From: Lactobacillales bacterium
Lineage (GTDB): Bacteria > Bacillota > Bacilli > Lactobacillales > Vagococcaceae
Length of the DNA: 11,362 nucleotides
Assembly: GCA_015655485.1 (NCBI GenBank)
Contig: JAATEZ010000275.1
Location: 1-11,362, forward strand
Direction: 5' to 3'
Below are positions 1 through 7,072 of this stretch, piece by piece; positions within the stretch are counted from its first letter, which is position 1, and each line of letters begins with the position of its first letter. Under the pieces are notes generated by a model. It did no database searches, had not been told where the DNA came from, and saw only the letters and a program-made list of their open reading frames with translations. A program made the translations under genes and the position numbers.

Positions 1-485
1 GCGGAGAGGCGGATCAAGTTATTACCTATGGGAAAGCAACAGATACGGTTCTAGTTGGTGACTGGGATGGCGATGGAGTGGATACGTTGGCTGTTAAAAG
101 AGGCAACCTTTATTATATAAAAAATGAAATTAACGGAGGAGAAGCAGATAAGGTTTTGATATATGGGAAAGCATCAGATTCAGTTTTTGCCGGTGACTGG
201 GATGGCGATGGCGTAGACACTTTGGCTGTACGCCGGAATAATTGCTATTATTTTAAAAATACAATCTCCGGCGGGACAGCGGATCAAGTTGTTGTATATG
301 GAAAAGCGACAGATACAGTTCTAGTTGGTGATTGGGATGGTGATGCTGTCGATACGCTTGCCGTGCGACGCGGAAATCTTTACTATTTTAAAAATACAAT
401 CTCCGGCGGGACAGCGGATCAAGTTGTTGTATATGGAAAAGCGACAGATACAGTTTTAGCTGGTAAATGGAAAAGTGAGCAATAA
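1..485 (+). CDS. C-terminal part of a surface/secreted protein with 45-residue DxDxDG repeats (5' truncated by window)
   Basis: The reading frame is open from base 3 and stops with TAA at 483-485; the GTG at 78 is internal and not a start. The visible part consists of tandem 45-residue units. A partial unit comes first, then three full units at 57-191, 192-326 and 327-461, then the short tail GKWKSEQ. Each unit opens with GDWDGDGVDTLAV, an EF-hand-like calcium loop of the FG-GAP/VCBS type, continues with an aromatic YY(F/I)KN segment and ends near YGKA(T/S)D. In the third unit the loop reads DGDAVD. Such repeats are known at the C-termini of secreted lysozymes, amidases and other cell-surface proteins of Gram-positive bacteria. 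The catalytic or N-terminal domain lies outside the window, so no enzymatic role can be named. A hairpin with T-rich tail follows at 572-605. Confidence 0.8.
   Translation, partial: GEADQVITYGKATDTVLVGDWDGDGVDTLAVKRGNLYYIKNEINGGEADKVLIYGKASDSVFAGDWDGDGVDTLAVRRNNCYYFKNTISGGTADQVVVYGKATDTVLVGDWDGDAVDTLAVRRGNLYYFKNTISGGTADQVVVYGKATDTVLAGKWKSEQ
57..461 (+). repeat. Three tandem 135-bp coding repeats
   Basis: There are three in-frame 135-bp units (57-191, 192-326, 327-461) plus a partial one before base 57. Units 2 and 3 share a 72-bp stretch with no differences (249-320 and 384-455), while unit 1 is more diverged. This indicates recent duplication or gene conversion between the last two units. 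Confidence 0.9.
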
Positions 486-571
486 ATAATATTGTTTGAA
501 GAAAATACTCAGCAGAGAAATGATAAAAAAATAAGACTGTTCCTTCAGCTTATTACAATCATTCAAAAGTC

Positions 572-605
572 GGACATCGATTGCTTTTGTCGGTGTCCTG
601 TTTTA
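572..605 (+). terminator. Probable rho-independent terminator of the repeat-protein gene
   Basis: GGACATCGA (572-580) pairs with TCGGTGTCC (590-598), nine pairs with one G-T wobble. The loop is nine bases and the tail TGTTTTAT follows. It lies about 90 bp after the stop codon. Confidence 0.6.
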
Positions 606-760
606 TATTACTAACAATTTTTTATTGGTCAATAACAAAACGTAAACTCAGATTTACTAATGAGAGTGTTTAAAAAGAACAATTTTGTGTTGCTAATTGA
701 GAGTTCATCGAGTCATTAACGCTCATTAAATTTCAAATCGTTGATATTTTGTCAACTGTA

Positions 761-780
761 CTAGTACTGTATCCATCTAG
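761..780 (+). repeat. IS630 left terminal inverted repeat
   Basis: CTAGTACTGTATCCATCTAG is the exact reverse complement of 1943-1962. Confidence 0.9.
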
Positions 781-798
781 AAAATAAAGTAGTGAATA

Positions 799-807
799 TG
801 GTATAAT
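799..807 (+). promoter_or_regulatory. Extended -10 promoter of the IS630 transposase
   Basis: TGGTATAAT is a consensus extended -10 (TGn plus TATAAT at 802-807). No good -35 is visible about 17 bp upstream, where the sequence is the inner edge of the inverted repeat. The ribosome-binding site AAAAAAGGA (about 813-821) and the ATG at 828 follow. Confidence 0.6.
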
Positions 808-827
808 CTTTTAAAAAAGGATTGTGA

Positions 828-1280
828 ATGATGGTACGTTATAAAGTAACATTGATGGATGAAGAACGTGACGAATTGAAAAAGCTCATTCAGAAAGGTG
901 GAAAAGGGTATCGAATTCGCCATGCTCAAATCCTGCTGAAGTTAGATCAGCAGCCAACCAATGACTGGAAATATAAAGATATCCAAAAAGCTTATGGCGC
1001 TTCTTCCGCTACCATTGCTGCTATTGCGAAACGTTTTGTGACAGAAGGATTAGAAGCTGCACTTGGTCGAAAAGTTCAAACCAACCGTCGGCGGAAAGTC
1101 ACTGGAGAAGTGGAAGCTCATCTTTGTACAATTGCCTGTTCTGAACCGCCAAAAGGCCGTTCACGATGGACGATGCAAGCCATCGCCGATGAACTTATTC
1201 GCTTGGAGATCGTGGAGTACATTACAGATTCTACTGTTTGCGAAGTGATGAAAAAAACGAGATCAAGCCGTGGCTTGTAA
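828..1280 (+). CDS. IS630 transposase, N-terminal frame (orfA)
   Basis: The product is 150 residues. An ATG at 828 is followed by a second ATG at 831; A-rich AAGGA precedes both. Residues about 30-95 have the helix-turn-helix/homeodomain-like look of IS630 DNA-binding regions, with a YRIRHAQILL-like first helix and SSATIAAIAKRFVTEG as recognition segment. An RRK basic stretch lies around residues 88-90. The frame ends with TAA at 1278-1280, without the catalytic domain. The frame of the second part lies one base back (-1) and overlaps it. At 1251-1257 there is a run of seven A. A -1 shift there would join residue about 143 to NEIKPWLV of the second frame, giving a fusion of about 370 residues, typical for this family. 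Confidence 0.85.
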   Translation: MMVRYKVTLMDEERDELKKLIQKGGKGYRIRHAQILLKLDQQPTNDWKYKDIQKAYGASSATIAAIAKRFVTEGLEAALGRKVQTNRRRKVTGEVEAHLCTIACSEPPKGRSRWTMQAIADELIRLEIVEYITDSTVCEVMKKTRSSRGL

Positions 1281-1939
1281 AAGAATGGTGCATTCCCAAA
1301 GCAAGTGCAGATTTCGTAGCCAAAATGGAGGATATACTGGATGTTTATCAACGACCTTATGATCCACTTTTGCCGGTAGTATGCATTGATGAGACTAGTA
1401 GACAGCTAATGAAAGAAACGCGTATGCCTGGACTACCCGGGCATCCAGAAAAATTAGATTATGAATATGAACGGAATGGAACAGCCAATATCTTCATGAT
1501 TTTTGAACCATTAGCTGGAAAAAGAGAAACGATCGTGACAGAAAGACGAACAGCAAAAGATTTTGCACAAGTCCTCCAAAGAGTTTCTGACGCGTTCTAT
1601 GCTCATGCAGAGAAGATTGTACTGGTGACAGATAATTTGAATACGCACACTACTGCTTCACTCTATCAATTATTTCCACCTGAGGAAGCGCGACGATTGG
1701 CCAAACGTTTTGAGTGGCATTATACTCCAAAACATGCGAGTTGGTTAGATATGGCTGAAATTGAGATCGGTATTCTTGGACGTCAGGCGCTTGCCAAACC
1801 CTTGGCTGATATGAATCGTTTTAAGGAGCAAGTCCGCGTTTGGACCATCAAGCGAAATACCGAAGGTATCCGTACGAACTGGCAATTCACAACACCAGAC
1901 GCTAGAATCAAATTAAAAAAGTTATATCCTATTCTTTAA
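1238..1939 (+). CDS. IS630 transposase, catalytic frame (orfB, reached by -1 frameshift)
   Basis: This is the DDE domain of the IS630 transposase. It cuts and joins the element ends in trans on DNA. The expected acidic triad is present: the first Asp in VVCIDETS (codon at 1388), the second Asp in LVTDNLNTH, and the Glu in HYTPKHASWLDMAE. The given start (TTG at 1238) has no ribosome-binding site and is only the limit of the open frame. The protein is most likely made solely as a fusion with the upstream frame, joining near 1251-1258. The stop at 1937-1939 is just before the right inverted repeat. No truncation is seen. Confidence 0.85.
   Translation: MRSDEKNEIKPWLVKEWCIPKASADFVAKMEDILDVYQRPYDPLLPVVCIDETSRQLMKETRMPGLPGHPEKLDYEYERNGTANIFMIFEPLAGKRETIVTERRTAKDFAQVLQRVSDAFYAHAEKIVLVTDNLNTHTTASLYQLFPPEEARRLAKRFEWHYTPKHASWLDMAEIEIGILGRQALAKPLADMNRFKEQVRVWTIKRNTEGIRTNWQFTTPDARIKLKKLYPIL
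1251..1277 (+). promoter_or_regulatory. Frameshift signal: A7 slippery run plus downstream stem-loop
   Basis: Seven A residues (1251-1257) are followed after six bases by CAAGCCGTGGCTTG (1264-1277), a self-complementary stem-loop. This arrangement fits programmed -1 frameshifting. The phase of the run is AAA AAA ACG in the upstream frame, so it is not the classic A-AAA-AAN heptamer. Transcriptional slippage adding one A would give the same fusion. Confidence 0.65.
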
Positions 1940-1942
1940 AAA

Positions 1943-1962
1943 CTAGATGGATACAGTACTAG
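1943..1962 (-). repeat. IS630 right terminal inverted repeat
   Basis: This is a perfect 20/20 inverted match to 761-780. It begins three bases after the transposase stop codon. Confidence 0.9.
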
Positions 1963-2042
1963 GCTTAGACTAATGAAATTAAAGTAAAAGACTCTCGTGT
2001 TTAGAGTTTGACGGATCAAAAATCAGAAGAGGTGTAGGTTTT

Positions 2043-4463
2043 TTGAAAAATAATCAATTCGCGCAGATCAAGATCAGTGTCTTTCAACAACAAAAGGAAC
2101 TGGAAAAAATTGGGATGATCACTAATGATTTCTTTGAACAAGATTTTTGGGTTAATTTACGTACGTTCTACGAGCATTGTTTTCCTGAGAGTTACAGCAA
2201 AACGACTAAAAATCAGAAAATAGCTGATATTTTAGTGACAGATCTACAAGACTTATCTATAGTTTTGCAAGAACAGCGAGTATTTACCGGCGAGATGTTT
2301 TATAATGCAGCCCTACAATTATTAAGGTTTGAAGTAGACTCAGAGTTCTCTTTAACAAAGCCGTTTTATTTTATGGACCAAGAACAATTAAGCTATCTTG
2401 CGATCAAGGAATTTAACAATGAGGCTTTGCTTGAGGCTATTTATTTATTATTGACGACACATACAAAGCGCGGTCAGACCTATCTTGATGATTTGGCTGC
2501 AAGAGGATTTTTTAAAGATTACTTTGTGAACAAAAAACCACACTTAGTTTTTTTTAATGGAAAAGCTCAACCAGTATTTGACAGTACAAAAATTATTCGT
2601 GAGGTGGTTTATGTGGAATCGCCATTGGACACGGATCAAGATGGTCAGAGGGATTTGCTGGAGGCTACTATTTTTCGACCGGCAGAAACAAATCAAGGTT
2701 TGCGGATGGCTGCTTTATACACTGCGAATCCATACTATAAGGGGATCCAAGATATCAGGCTAGATTTACACGAGGTCGAAGTAGATCTGGTCATTAAATC
2801 TTCATCAAGCCAGACGGCGGAAAACTTAGGTTTTAATGGGGACAATTCTGAAGAAAGAAAAAACTTGCCGAAAGAAAGGATCCCGGCGGCTCAAACCGAG
2901 AAGGCAGAGTCTATGGGAACTGAATCTGGCAGTTATTCCCTCAATGATTATTTATTGGTGCGGGGATTCGCCAATATATATGCAGGTGGCATAGGGACAC
3001 GGCACTCAGACGGGATCCGGACTTGCGGCTCGAAAGAAGAAACGATTTCAACTGTAGCGGTCATTGAATGGCTGACCGGTGTTCGCAAAGCCTATACGAA
3101 CAAAATAGACAATGTTGAAATCAAAGCCTGGTGGTGTAATGGAAATGTGGCGATGACGGGAAAATCTTATTTAGGGACTTTGGCTACTGCAGCAGCGACG
3201 ACTGGAGTAGCAGGTTTGAAGACAATCATTTCAGAAGCGGCGATCTCCAGTTGGTATGATTATTACCGAGAAAATGGCTTGGTTGTCGCTCCGGTAGATT
3301 GTCAGGGGGAGGATACAGATGTATTAGCAAAATTATGTTTTTCCAGAAAAAAAGATGCGGCTGATTATGCAAAAGCAAAAGATATATTTGCTGAAAAGTT
3401 GCAGGAGTTAAAGAAAGAACAGGATAGAGAATCGGGCAATTACAGTGCATTTTGGGAAGAACGCAATTATTTAAAAGACATCCAAAAGATCAAATGCGAT
3501 ATTATAATGGTTCATGGGTTAAATGATTGGAATGTTAAGCCCCGGCACGTTGGTGCACTATGGCAAGCGTTGCGAAAAGTTTCAGTGACAAAAAAGATTT
3601 TTTTACATCAAGGAAAGCATGTCTATATCAATAATTTGTATTCAATCGATTTCACCGATATGATGAACTTATGGTTGAGTCACAAACTATACGCTGTAGA
3701 CAATCAAGCGGATACAGTGATTCCTAATGTTATGATCCAAGATAATGCTGTTTCAGAAGATTGGCATGTTTATTCAGATTGGAATGATCTCAAAACACCT
3801 AGACAGAGTTTTTATCTTACTGCGAAATTTTTATCTGAACAAGCTTGCTCATCAACTGAAATTCAGACTTTTCAAGATAAGGGAGTAAGGCTTTTCAGGC
3901 AAGCTTCAAAGGATGCCAAGCATTGGGAGCAAGAGTTTTTGCAAGAAAAAAGCCTCTATCAAGACAATCGCTTGATTTTTAAAACCAGAAAATTTGAACA
4001 AGAACAAATTATTGATGGTACGATCCAAGTCACTTTAAACATGGCTGTGGATCAGCCTGCCGGGCAACTGAGTATGATGGTAGTAGACTTCGGCCGCGCC
4101 AAACGTCTGAAAGAGAATGCTGATGTTCTGGCAGCTAAGGGACAAGAGCTGGGTTATCAATGGAAAAAAGAGGATTTAAAGGAGTTTATTTTAGAAAAGG
4201 AAGCCTCATTTTTTAAAGTGATAACCAAAGGACACATGAACTTTCAAAATCGGTTGAGTAACGTACGAAATGAAACGATCAAACCTCATCAATTTTATTC
4301 AATGACACTGAGTTTACAGCCTACTTATTACCGTTTGCTATCAGGTCGGAAACTAGGCCTCGTGGTTTATGCAACAGATATGGGGATGACTATTCGGCCG
4401 AATATTGAAGCGGAATATCAGATAGATTTGAACGGCAGTCACATAGATGTTCCTTTTCTGTAG
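2043..4463 (+). CDS. pepX: Xaa-Pro dipeptidyl-peptidase (PepX), serine peptidase family S15
   Basis: This cytoplasmic peptidase releases X-Pro dipeptides from peptide N-termini, as part of the lactic-acid-bacterial casein/proline-peptide utilisation set. It has 806 residues, somewhat longer than the roughly 760-790 usual in lactococci, streptococci and lactobacilli. The catalytic triad can be placed. Ser375 lies in GKSYLG, Asp495 in HGLNDW and His526 in GKHVY, with spacings of 120 and 31 as in known PepX. An N-terminal helical domain (about 1-150) precedes the alpha/beta-hydrolase core. The C-terminal beta-rich part is about 560-806. A hydrophilic, low-complexity stretch at about 252-295 (SSSSQ to KAES) may account for the extra length. 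The start is TTG at 2043, with GAAGAGGTG (2026-2034) eight bases upstream; no better ATG lies nearby. The IS630 element ends about 80 bp upstream and may have altered its promoter. Confidence 0.95.
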   Translation: MKNNQFAQIKISVFQQQKELEKIGMITNDFFEQDFWVNLRTFYEHCFPESYSKTTKNQKIADILVTDLQDLSIVLQEQRVFTGEMFYNAALQLLRFEVDSEFSLTKPFYFMDQEQLSYLAIKEFNNEALLEAIYLLLTTHTKRGQTYLDDLAARGFFKDYFVNKKPHLVFFNGKAQPVFDSTKIIREVVYVESPLDTDQDGQRDLLEATIFRPAETNQGLRMAALYTANPYYKGIQDIRLDLHEVEVDLVIKSSSSQTAENLGFNGDNSEERKNLPKERIPAAQTEKAESMGTESGSYSLNDYLLVRGFANIYAGGIGTRHSDGIRTCGSKEETISTVAVIEWLTGVRKAYTNKIDNVEIKAWWCNGNVAMTGKSYLGTLATAAATTGVAGLKTIISEAAISSWYDYYRENGLVVAPVDCQGEDTDVLAKLCFSRKKDAADYAKAKDIFAEKLQELKKEQDRESGNYSAFWEERNYLKDIQKIKCDIIMVHGLNDWNVKPRHVGALWQALRKVSVTKKIFLHQGKHVYINNLYSIDFTDMMNLWLSHKLYAVDNQADTVIPNVMIQDNAVSEDWHVYSDWNDLKTPRQSFYLTAKFLSEQACSSTEIQTFQDKGVRLFRQASKDAKHWEQEFLQEKSLYQDNRLIFKTRKFEQEQIIDGTIQVTLNMAVDQPAGQLSMMVVDFGRAKRLKENADVLAAKGQELGYQWKKEDLKEFILEKEASFFKVITKGHMNFQNRLSNVRNETIKPHQFYSMTLSLQPTYYRLLSGRKLGLVVYATDMGMTIRPNIEAEYQIDLNGSHIDVPFL

Positions 4464-4879
4464 GTAAGAACTATCAACGAGGAGCTTTTGCAAAATGATT
4501 AGGCGCTTTGCCTGCTCTTGTTATGATGAAAAAAAGAATAATCGCAAAAATAAATTTGTTTTTATAGTCATTTTTTACTTTGCGAAGTGAAACATAATAT
4601 TTTAGTGTGTTCGCTTGTTAAGAAAATATTATTTTTAGATCAAATCAGTTTTAAAAAAATGATTTACTATCATCTTTTTTGAAATTTGTTATTTATCTTT
4701 TTTTTAGTCTGATCAACGTTTAAGAAAGTAGATTATTTGTTTATGAGTGAAACGACGGTCTCAACATTTCTGATAAGGATCGAAAATAGCAAAAAGATTT
4801 ATTTTTTGCAAAAAAACTGTTATGCTTCTTAAATGAATATAAATCTTGAAAAAGTTCGTTGAGAATGTTGGAGGAAAGA
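4464..4879. other. AT-rich intergenic region between pepX and the VTT gene
   Basis: No reading frame or RNA gene is recognisable. It holds a weak AT-only stem at 4594-4632 (separate entry), a small AGGC/GCCT hairpin at 4501-4513 and a possible weak promoter before the downstream gene. The latter is TTGCAA at 4806-4811, a 17-bp spacer and TTAAAT at 4829-4834. Confidence 0.5.
4594..4636 (+). terminator. Weak terminator-like hairpin after pepX
   Basis: ATAATATTTT (4594-4603) is perfectly complementary to AAAATATTAT (4623-4632), with a 19-base loop and a T5 tail. The stem lacks G-C pairs, so it would be weak. It lies about 130 bp after the pepX stop. Confidence 0.35.
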
Positions 4880-5473
4880 ATGAATTCGAAAAAGTGGATC
4901 AAAAAAATAATCAGAGTCATGCCTATTATTGGGTTGGTTTTATTATTTTTTTTAGCAATTTATGGCTACCATTTAGGCATTTTTAAATCTGTCAATACCT
5001 TACAGCACTATATCCAGAAATTTGGAAACTGCGCCATACTGGTTTTTATTGTATTCCAAACAGTACAAGTGATCGTTCCCATATTGCCGGGGGGAACTTC
5101 CTGTTTAGTGGGATTGTTGCTTTTTGGAAATTTTTATGGTTTCCTCTATAACTATATTGGAATTATTTTTGGAGAAATCGTCGGTTTTTTTCTGGCACGT
5201 CATTATGGCAATCGCTTTATTCAATTAGTGCTGCCTGAGAAAACCTTTAAAAAATATACGGATCTGCTAAGTCAAAATGATGGCAGTATAAAGAAGTTTC
5301 TTATCATTGTTCTGATTATTCCTTTTGCTCCGGATGATGTAGCCTGTCTAATCAGCGGGTTGAGTAATATTAAATTTAACGAGTATATAAAAATCATCTT
5401 GCCGCTTAAAATTTGGTCGATCGGTATTTATGGATTTATTTTGCTTAAAATCGCCAACAACTTTATCCATTGA
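4880..5473 (+). CDS. VTT-domain (TVP38/TMEM64, DedA-like) membrane protein
   Basis: This is a 197-residue integral membrane protein. The start is taken at ATG 4880, because GGAGG (4870-4874) sits five bases before it; the frame is open back to TTG 4859, which has no such site. Hydrophobic segments lie at about 12-34, 48-68, 73-105, 139-160 and 172-192. The VTT core is visible: a P-G-G-T-x-x-x-x-G segment (70-78), then LFGNFYGFLYNYIG with FFLARHYG (about 82-110), and the late PFAPDD motif (148-153) followed by SGLSNIKF. Family members are implicated in lipid scrambling and envelope homeostasis; the substrate here is unknown. It appears to be a single gene with AT-rich gaps on both sides. Confidence 0.82.
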   Translation: MNSKKWIKKIIRVMPIIGLVLLFFLAIYGYHLGIFKSVNTLQHYIQKFGNCAILVFIVFQTVQVIVPILPGGTSCLVGLLLFGNFYGFLYNYIGIIFGEIVGFFLARHYGNRFIQLVLPEKTFKKYTDLLSQNDGSIKKFLIIVLIIPFAPDDVACLISGLSNIKFNEYIKIILPLKIWSIGIYGFILLKIANNFIH

Positions 5474-5569
5474 TTCATTCTGGCAGTCAATTGTTTGCTG
5501 TTATATGTTATATAATAAAGATAAAATTAAAAAAAGATTTAAAACTGTCGGGTATCTAAAACAAGCTAA

Positions 5570-5878
5570 GAGACGAAACATGTACAGGAAGCTGTAAAGT
5601 CAGTTATTAATAAGCTAAAAGTCATCGGAAATCATGGCTTCGCTTCAAACAATGTGAAAAACGGAAAAATGGATGCAGATATTTTGTATATCCCAGTTTA
5701 TAAGAAAGAATTTCCTAGAGGTGAAGGACGCCTGTTCGATCCTGAAAAGGATAATTTCATTACCTTAGCTCAATGTGACGCAGATAAGAACTTTCCGATT
5801 ACTAATAATTTTATTGATGGTGTATTAAAGAGAAGAATAGATGGACCAATAGAATATAAATGGAATCCAAGCTTCTAA
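5570..5878 (+). pseudogene. Unidentified 5'-truncated gene remnant
   Basis: An open frame runs from a TAA at 5567-5569 to a TAA at 5876-5878 and encodes about 102 residues. It begins ETKHVQEAVKSVINKLKVIG and ends EYKWNPSF. The only internal candidate start, GTG at 5654, has no Shine-Dalgarno sequence, and the frame reads sensibly upstream of it. I therefore treat this as the C-terminal remnant of a larger protein rather than a 74-residue gene. The sequence is hydrophilic and charged, with no membrane segment and a single Cys. I do not recognise the family. A TATAAT at 5511-5516 lies upstream, but no start connects it to this frame. It lies between two intact membrane-protein genes. Confidence 0.45.
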
Positions 5879-5937
5879 AATTGAAACTACAGCACAAATG
5901 AAATCATAGTAGATGTTTATTTTTTCACAGAATAATT

Positions 5938-5943
5938 TATAAT
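5938..5943 (+). promoter_or_regulatory. Possible -10 box for the small membrane-protein gene
   Basis: TATAAT lies 45 bp before the ATG at 5989. The matching -35 region is only a T-rich GTTTATT and is weak. Confidence 0.4.
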
Positions 5944-5988
5944 ACAAATAGCTAAGCTGCATAGTTAGACTGTTTGAGGAGATATACG

Positions 5989-6435
5989 ATGAAAGAATAT
6001 AATTTGAAATTAGATAAAATAGGATTGCTTCTATTTTTGGTGCTTATGGTTCCTACGTTCTTTTGGGCTGCTATACCGGCTAAAGTTGACATTCTCCGCG
6101 TTGAATCTAAAACACCACAACTTGATATACTTGCCTCGGTGTTTCAAGTTGCTCTGGTAATCATCCTGTGTTCTTTTAGACGCAAGGAGATTGAAACGAA
6201 CAAACTTACTAAAACTATGAATTACTCTACGGTAATCTGCTGTACTGTTTACTATATTGGTTGGATATTTTATTATATGAGCTTTACCAATTTTATTGTT
6301 ATTATGGTTCTAACCTTGTTCCCAAGCTTTGCTTTTCTATCATACCAAATAGCAAAACAAAATTGGCTCGCAATACTACCTACAATTCTATTCACCATAT
6401 TACATTTCATTCATGGAATAGTGAATTTTATGTAA
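5989..6435 (+). CDS. Small multi-span membrane protein of unknown function
   Basis: The product is 148 residues. The start is ATG 5989, with GAGGAG at 5976-5981 seven bases upstream; the frame also offers TTG 5974, which lies over that site and is rejected. Hydrophobic stretches at about 11-30, 46-64, 79-98, 100-119 and 126-147 suggest five membrane spans. A basic loop (RRKEIETNKLTK, about 64-75) lies between the second and third. The N-terminus is short and there is no signal peptidase site. I recognise only the general type of hypothetical membrane protein seen in Bacillota, with no assigned function. A hairpin follows the stop after 27 bp. It has no clear partner gene and sits between remnants. 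Confidence 0.75.
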   Translation: MKEYNLKLDKIGLLLFLVLMVPTFFWAAIPAKVDILRVESKTPQLDILASVFQVALVIILCSFRRKEIETNKLTKTMNYSTVICCTVYYIGWIFYYMSFTNFIVIMVLTLFPSFAFLSYQIAKQNWLAILPTILFTILHFIHGIVNFM

Positions 6436-6462
6436 TTTATGAGTAGCTAAAAACTAAAACAA

Positions 6463-6486
6463 CTGGTTCATAAAAATATGAACCAG
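6463..6486. terminator. Perfect 9-bp hairpin, possible terminator
   Basis: CTGGTTCAT (6463-6471) pairs with ATGAACCAG (6478-6486) around the loop AAAAAT. The plus-strand side has no T tract. Read on the minus strand, the stem is followed by a T-rich tail, so it looks more like a minus-strand or bidirectional terminator. Confidence 0.45.
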
Positions 6487-6529
6487 CATAGTTAAAAATC
6501 TTAATTATATTATTTTATAGACAAATAAA

Positions 6530-6551
6530 GAGGGGGATATATATCCCCCTC
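6530..6551. repeat. Perfect 22-bp palindrome
   Basis: GAGGGGGATAT (6530-6540) is directly followed by its exact reverse complement (6541-6551). It would fold as a G/C-rich stem with an ATAT-centred loop. No T tail is present on either side. It may be a terminator stem or a protein-binding dyad. Confidence 0.6.
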
Positions 6552-6649
6552 AAGTTATATATTTATTGTAAAGGCCCATCTTCACTGAGTTTAATTATTA
6601 TTGATCTATTTTCTCAAAAGTTGTTTTATGGAAGTAAATTCAAAAAATG

Positions 6650-6686
6650 AAAAAAGCTTGTTCTCATAAGAGTTACAAGCTTTTTT
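6650..6686. terminator. Strong bidirectional rho-independent terminator
   Basis: AAAAAAGCTTGT (6650-6661) is perfectly complementary to ACAAGCTTTTTT (6675-6686), with a 13-base loop. The A6 and T6 tracts provide a U tail in both directions. No gene now ends directly at it on either side, so it is probably a relic. Confidence 0.65.
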
Positions 6687-6712
6687 GATCATTAAATTCA
6701 ATTTTCCGTTTG

Positions 6713-6729
6713 TTACAATACGATTGTAA
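6713..6729. repeat. Operator-like dyad
   Basis: TTACAAT-ACG-ATTGTAA is a perfect 7-3-7 inverted repeat followed by an A9 run. It could bind a dimeric repressor, but no regulator is encoded nearby. Confidence 0.45.
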
Positions 6730-6845
6730 AAAAAAATAACTGAAAAGTCTAAAATAATGTATATAAAACTCCAAGAGTAAGGCTATGTGCTAATTACGTG
6801 AATGATAGGGATATAATTGAATTAAAAAAGAAGGATGATTGAATT

Positions 6846-7049
6846 ATGAATAGAGAAATATTCTACTCGCGGCAATCCAATTTGCCAAATAAAGATAATA
6901 GAAACTTTATTGAATCTTGCCTAAAAAAGGCGATTAAAAATAATCCTGCTGGTAATATATCTATCAATTATTCTTGAGATAAAGACACTCTCAATGAGCT
7001 TTGGGGCCCTGATATACCAAATACGATTCTCCATGTATTTTGTCGCTGA
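6846..7049 (+). pseudogene. Broken 5' end of a YSWQSD-type (TIR-like family) gene
   Basis: The ATG at 6846 is preceded by AGAAGGA (about 6828-6834) and TATAAT (6812-6817). The frame reads MNREIFYSRQSNLPNKDNRN and stops at TGA 6975-6977. It then continues in the same frame with DKDTLNELWGPDIPNTIL to a second TGA at 7047-7049. The order FYSxQSxLP, NRxFIE, then DKDT...G-PDIxNTI matches my recollection of the N-terminus of a widespread bacterial family (YSWQSD...GSPDIxxTIF), considered TIR-like and often found in defence islands. Here the W of YSWQSD is R and an in-frame stop interrupts it. All sequence after about 65 residues is lost and replaced by integrase debris. The gene is dead as it stands. 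Family assignment is from memory. Confidence 0.55.
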
Positions 7050-7072
7050 CGTTTCTATTTGTAGGAAATGAG

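Larger units (their letters stand above)
764..1959 (+). mobile_element. IS630-family insertion sequence, apparently complete
   Basis: Two overlapping reading frames encode an IS630-type DDE transposase between perfect 20-bp inverted repeats (761-780 and 1943-1962, CTAGTACTGTATCCATCTAG). IS630 and Tc/mariner elements insert at TA and duplicate it. The termini contain several TA dinucleotides, and CTAG is its own reverse complement, so the exact boundary is ambiguous. I place it as C-TA at 762-763 and TA-G at 1960-1961, giving an element of about 1.2 kb. It sits upstream of pepX in the same orientation. Both halves of the transposase look intact, so it may still be mobile. Confidence 0.88.
6436..6845. 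other. Gene-free stretch with three strong inverted repeats and a dyad
   Basis: No convincing coding frame is seen. The region holds hairpins at 6463-6486 and 6650-6686, a perfect loopless palindrome at 6530-6551 and a 7-3-7 dyad at 6713-6729, all listed separately. A TATAAT at 6812-6817 precedes the broken gene at 6846. This much hairpin structure without genes suggests leftover terminators of genes that have been lost. Confidence 0.5.

Noticed and set aside
57..461. Regularly spaced repeats as a CRISPR array
   Set aside because: The units are 135 bp, in frame, and translate into a repeated protein motif; there are no short repeats separated by unique spacers.
660..719. Short ATG frame of 19 codons left of the IS630 element
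   Set aside because: It is too short, has no convincing ribosome-binding site and no recognisable motif.
4501..4513. AGGC-GCTTT-GCCT hairpin after pepX as terminator
   Set aside because: The stem has only four pairs and no T tract follows.
5654..5878. A 74-residue gene starting at GTG 5654
   Set aside because: No Shine-Dalgarno sequence is present and the frame remains sensible upstream to 5570, so a truncated remnant is more likely.
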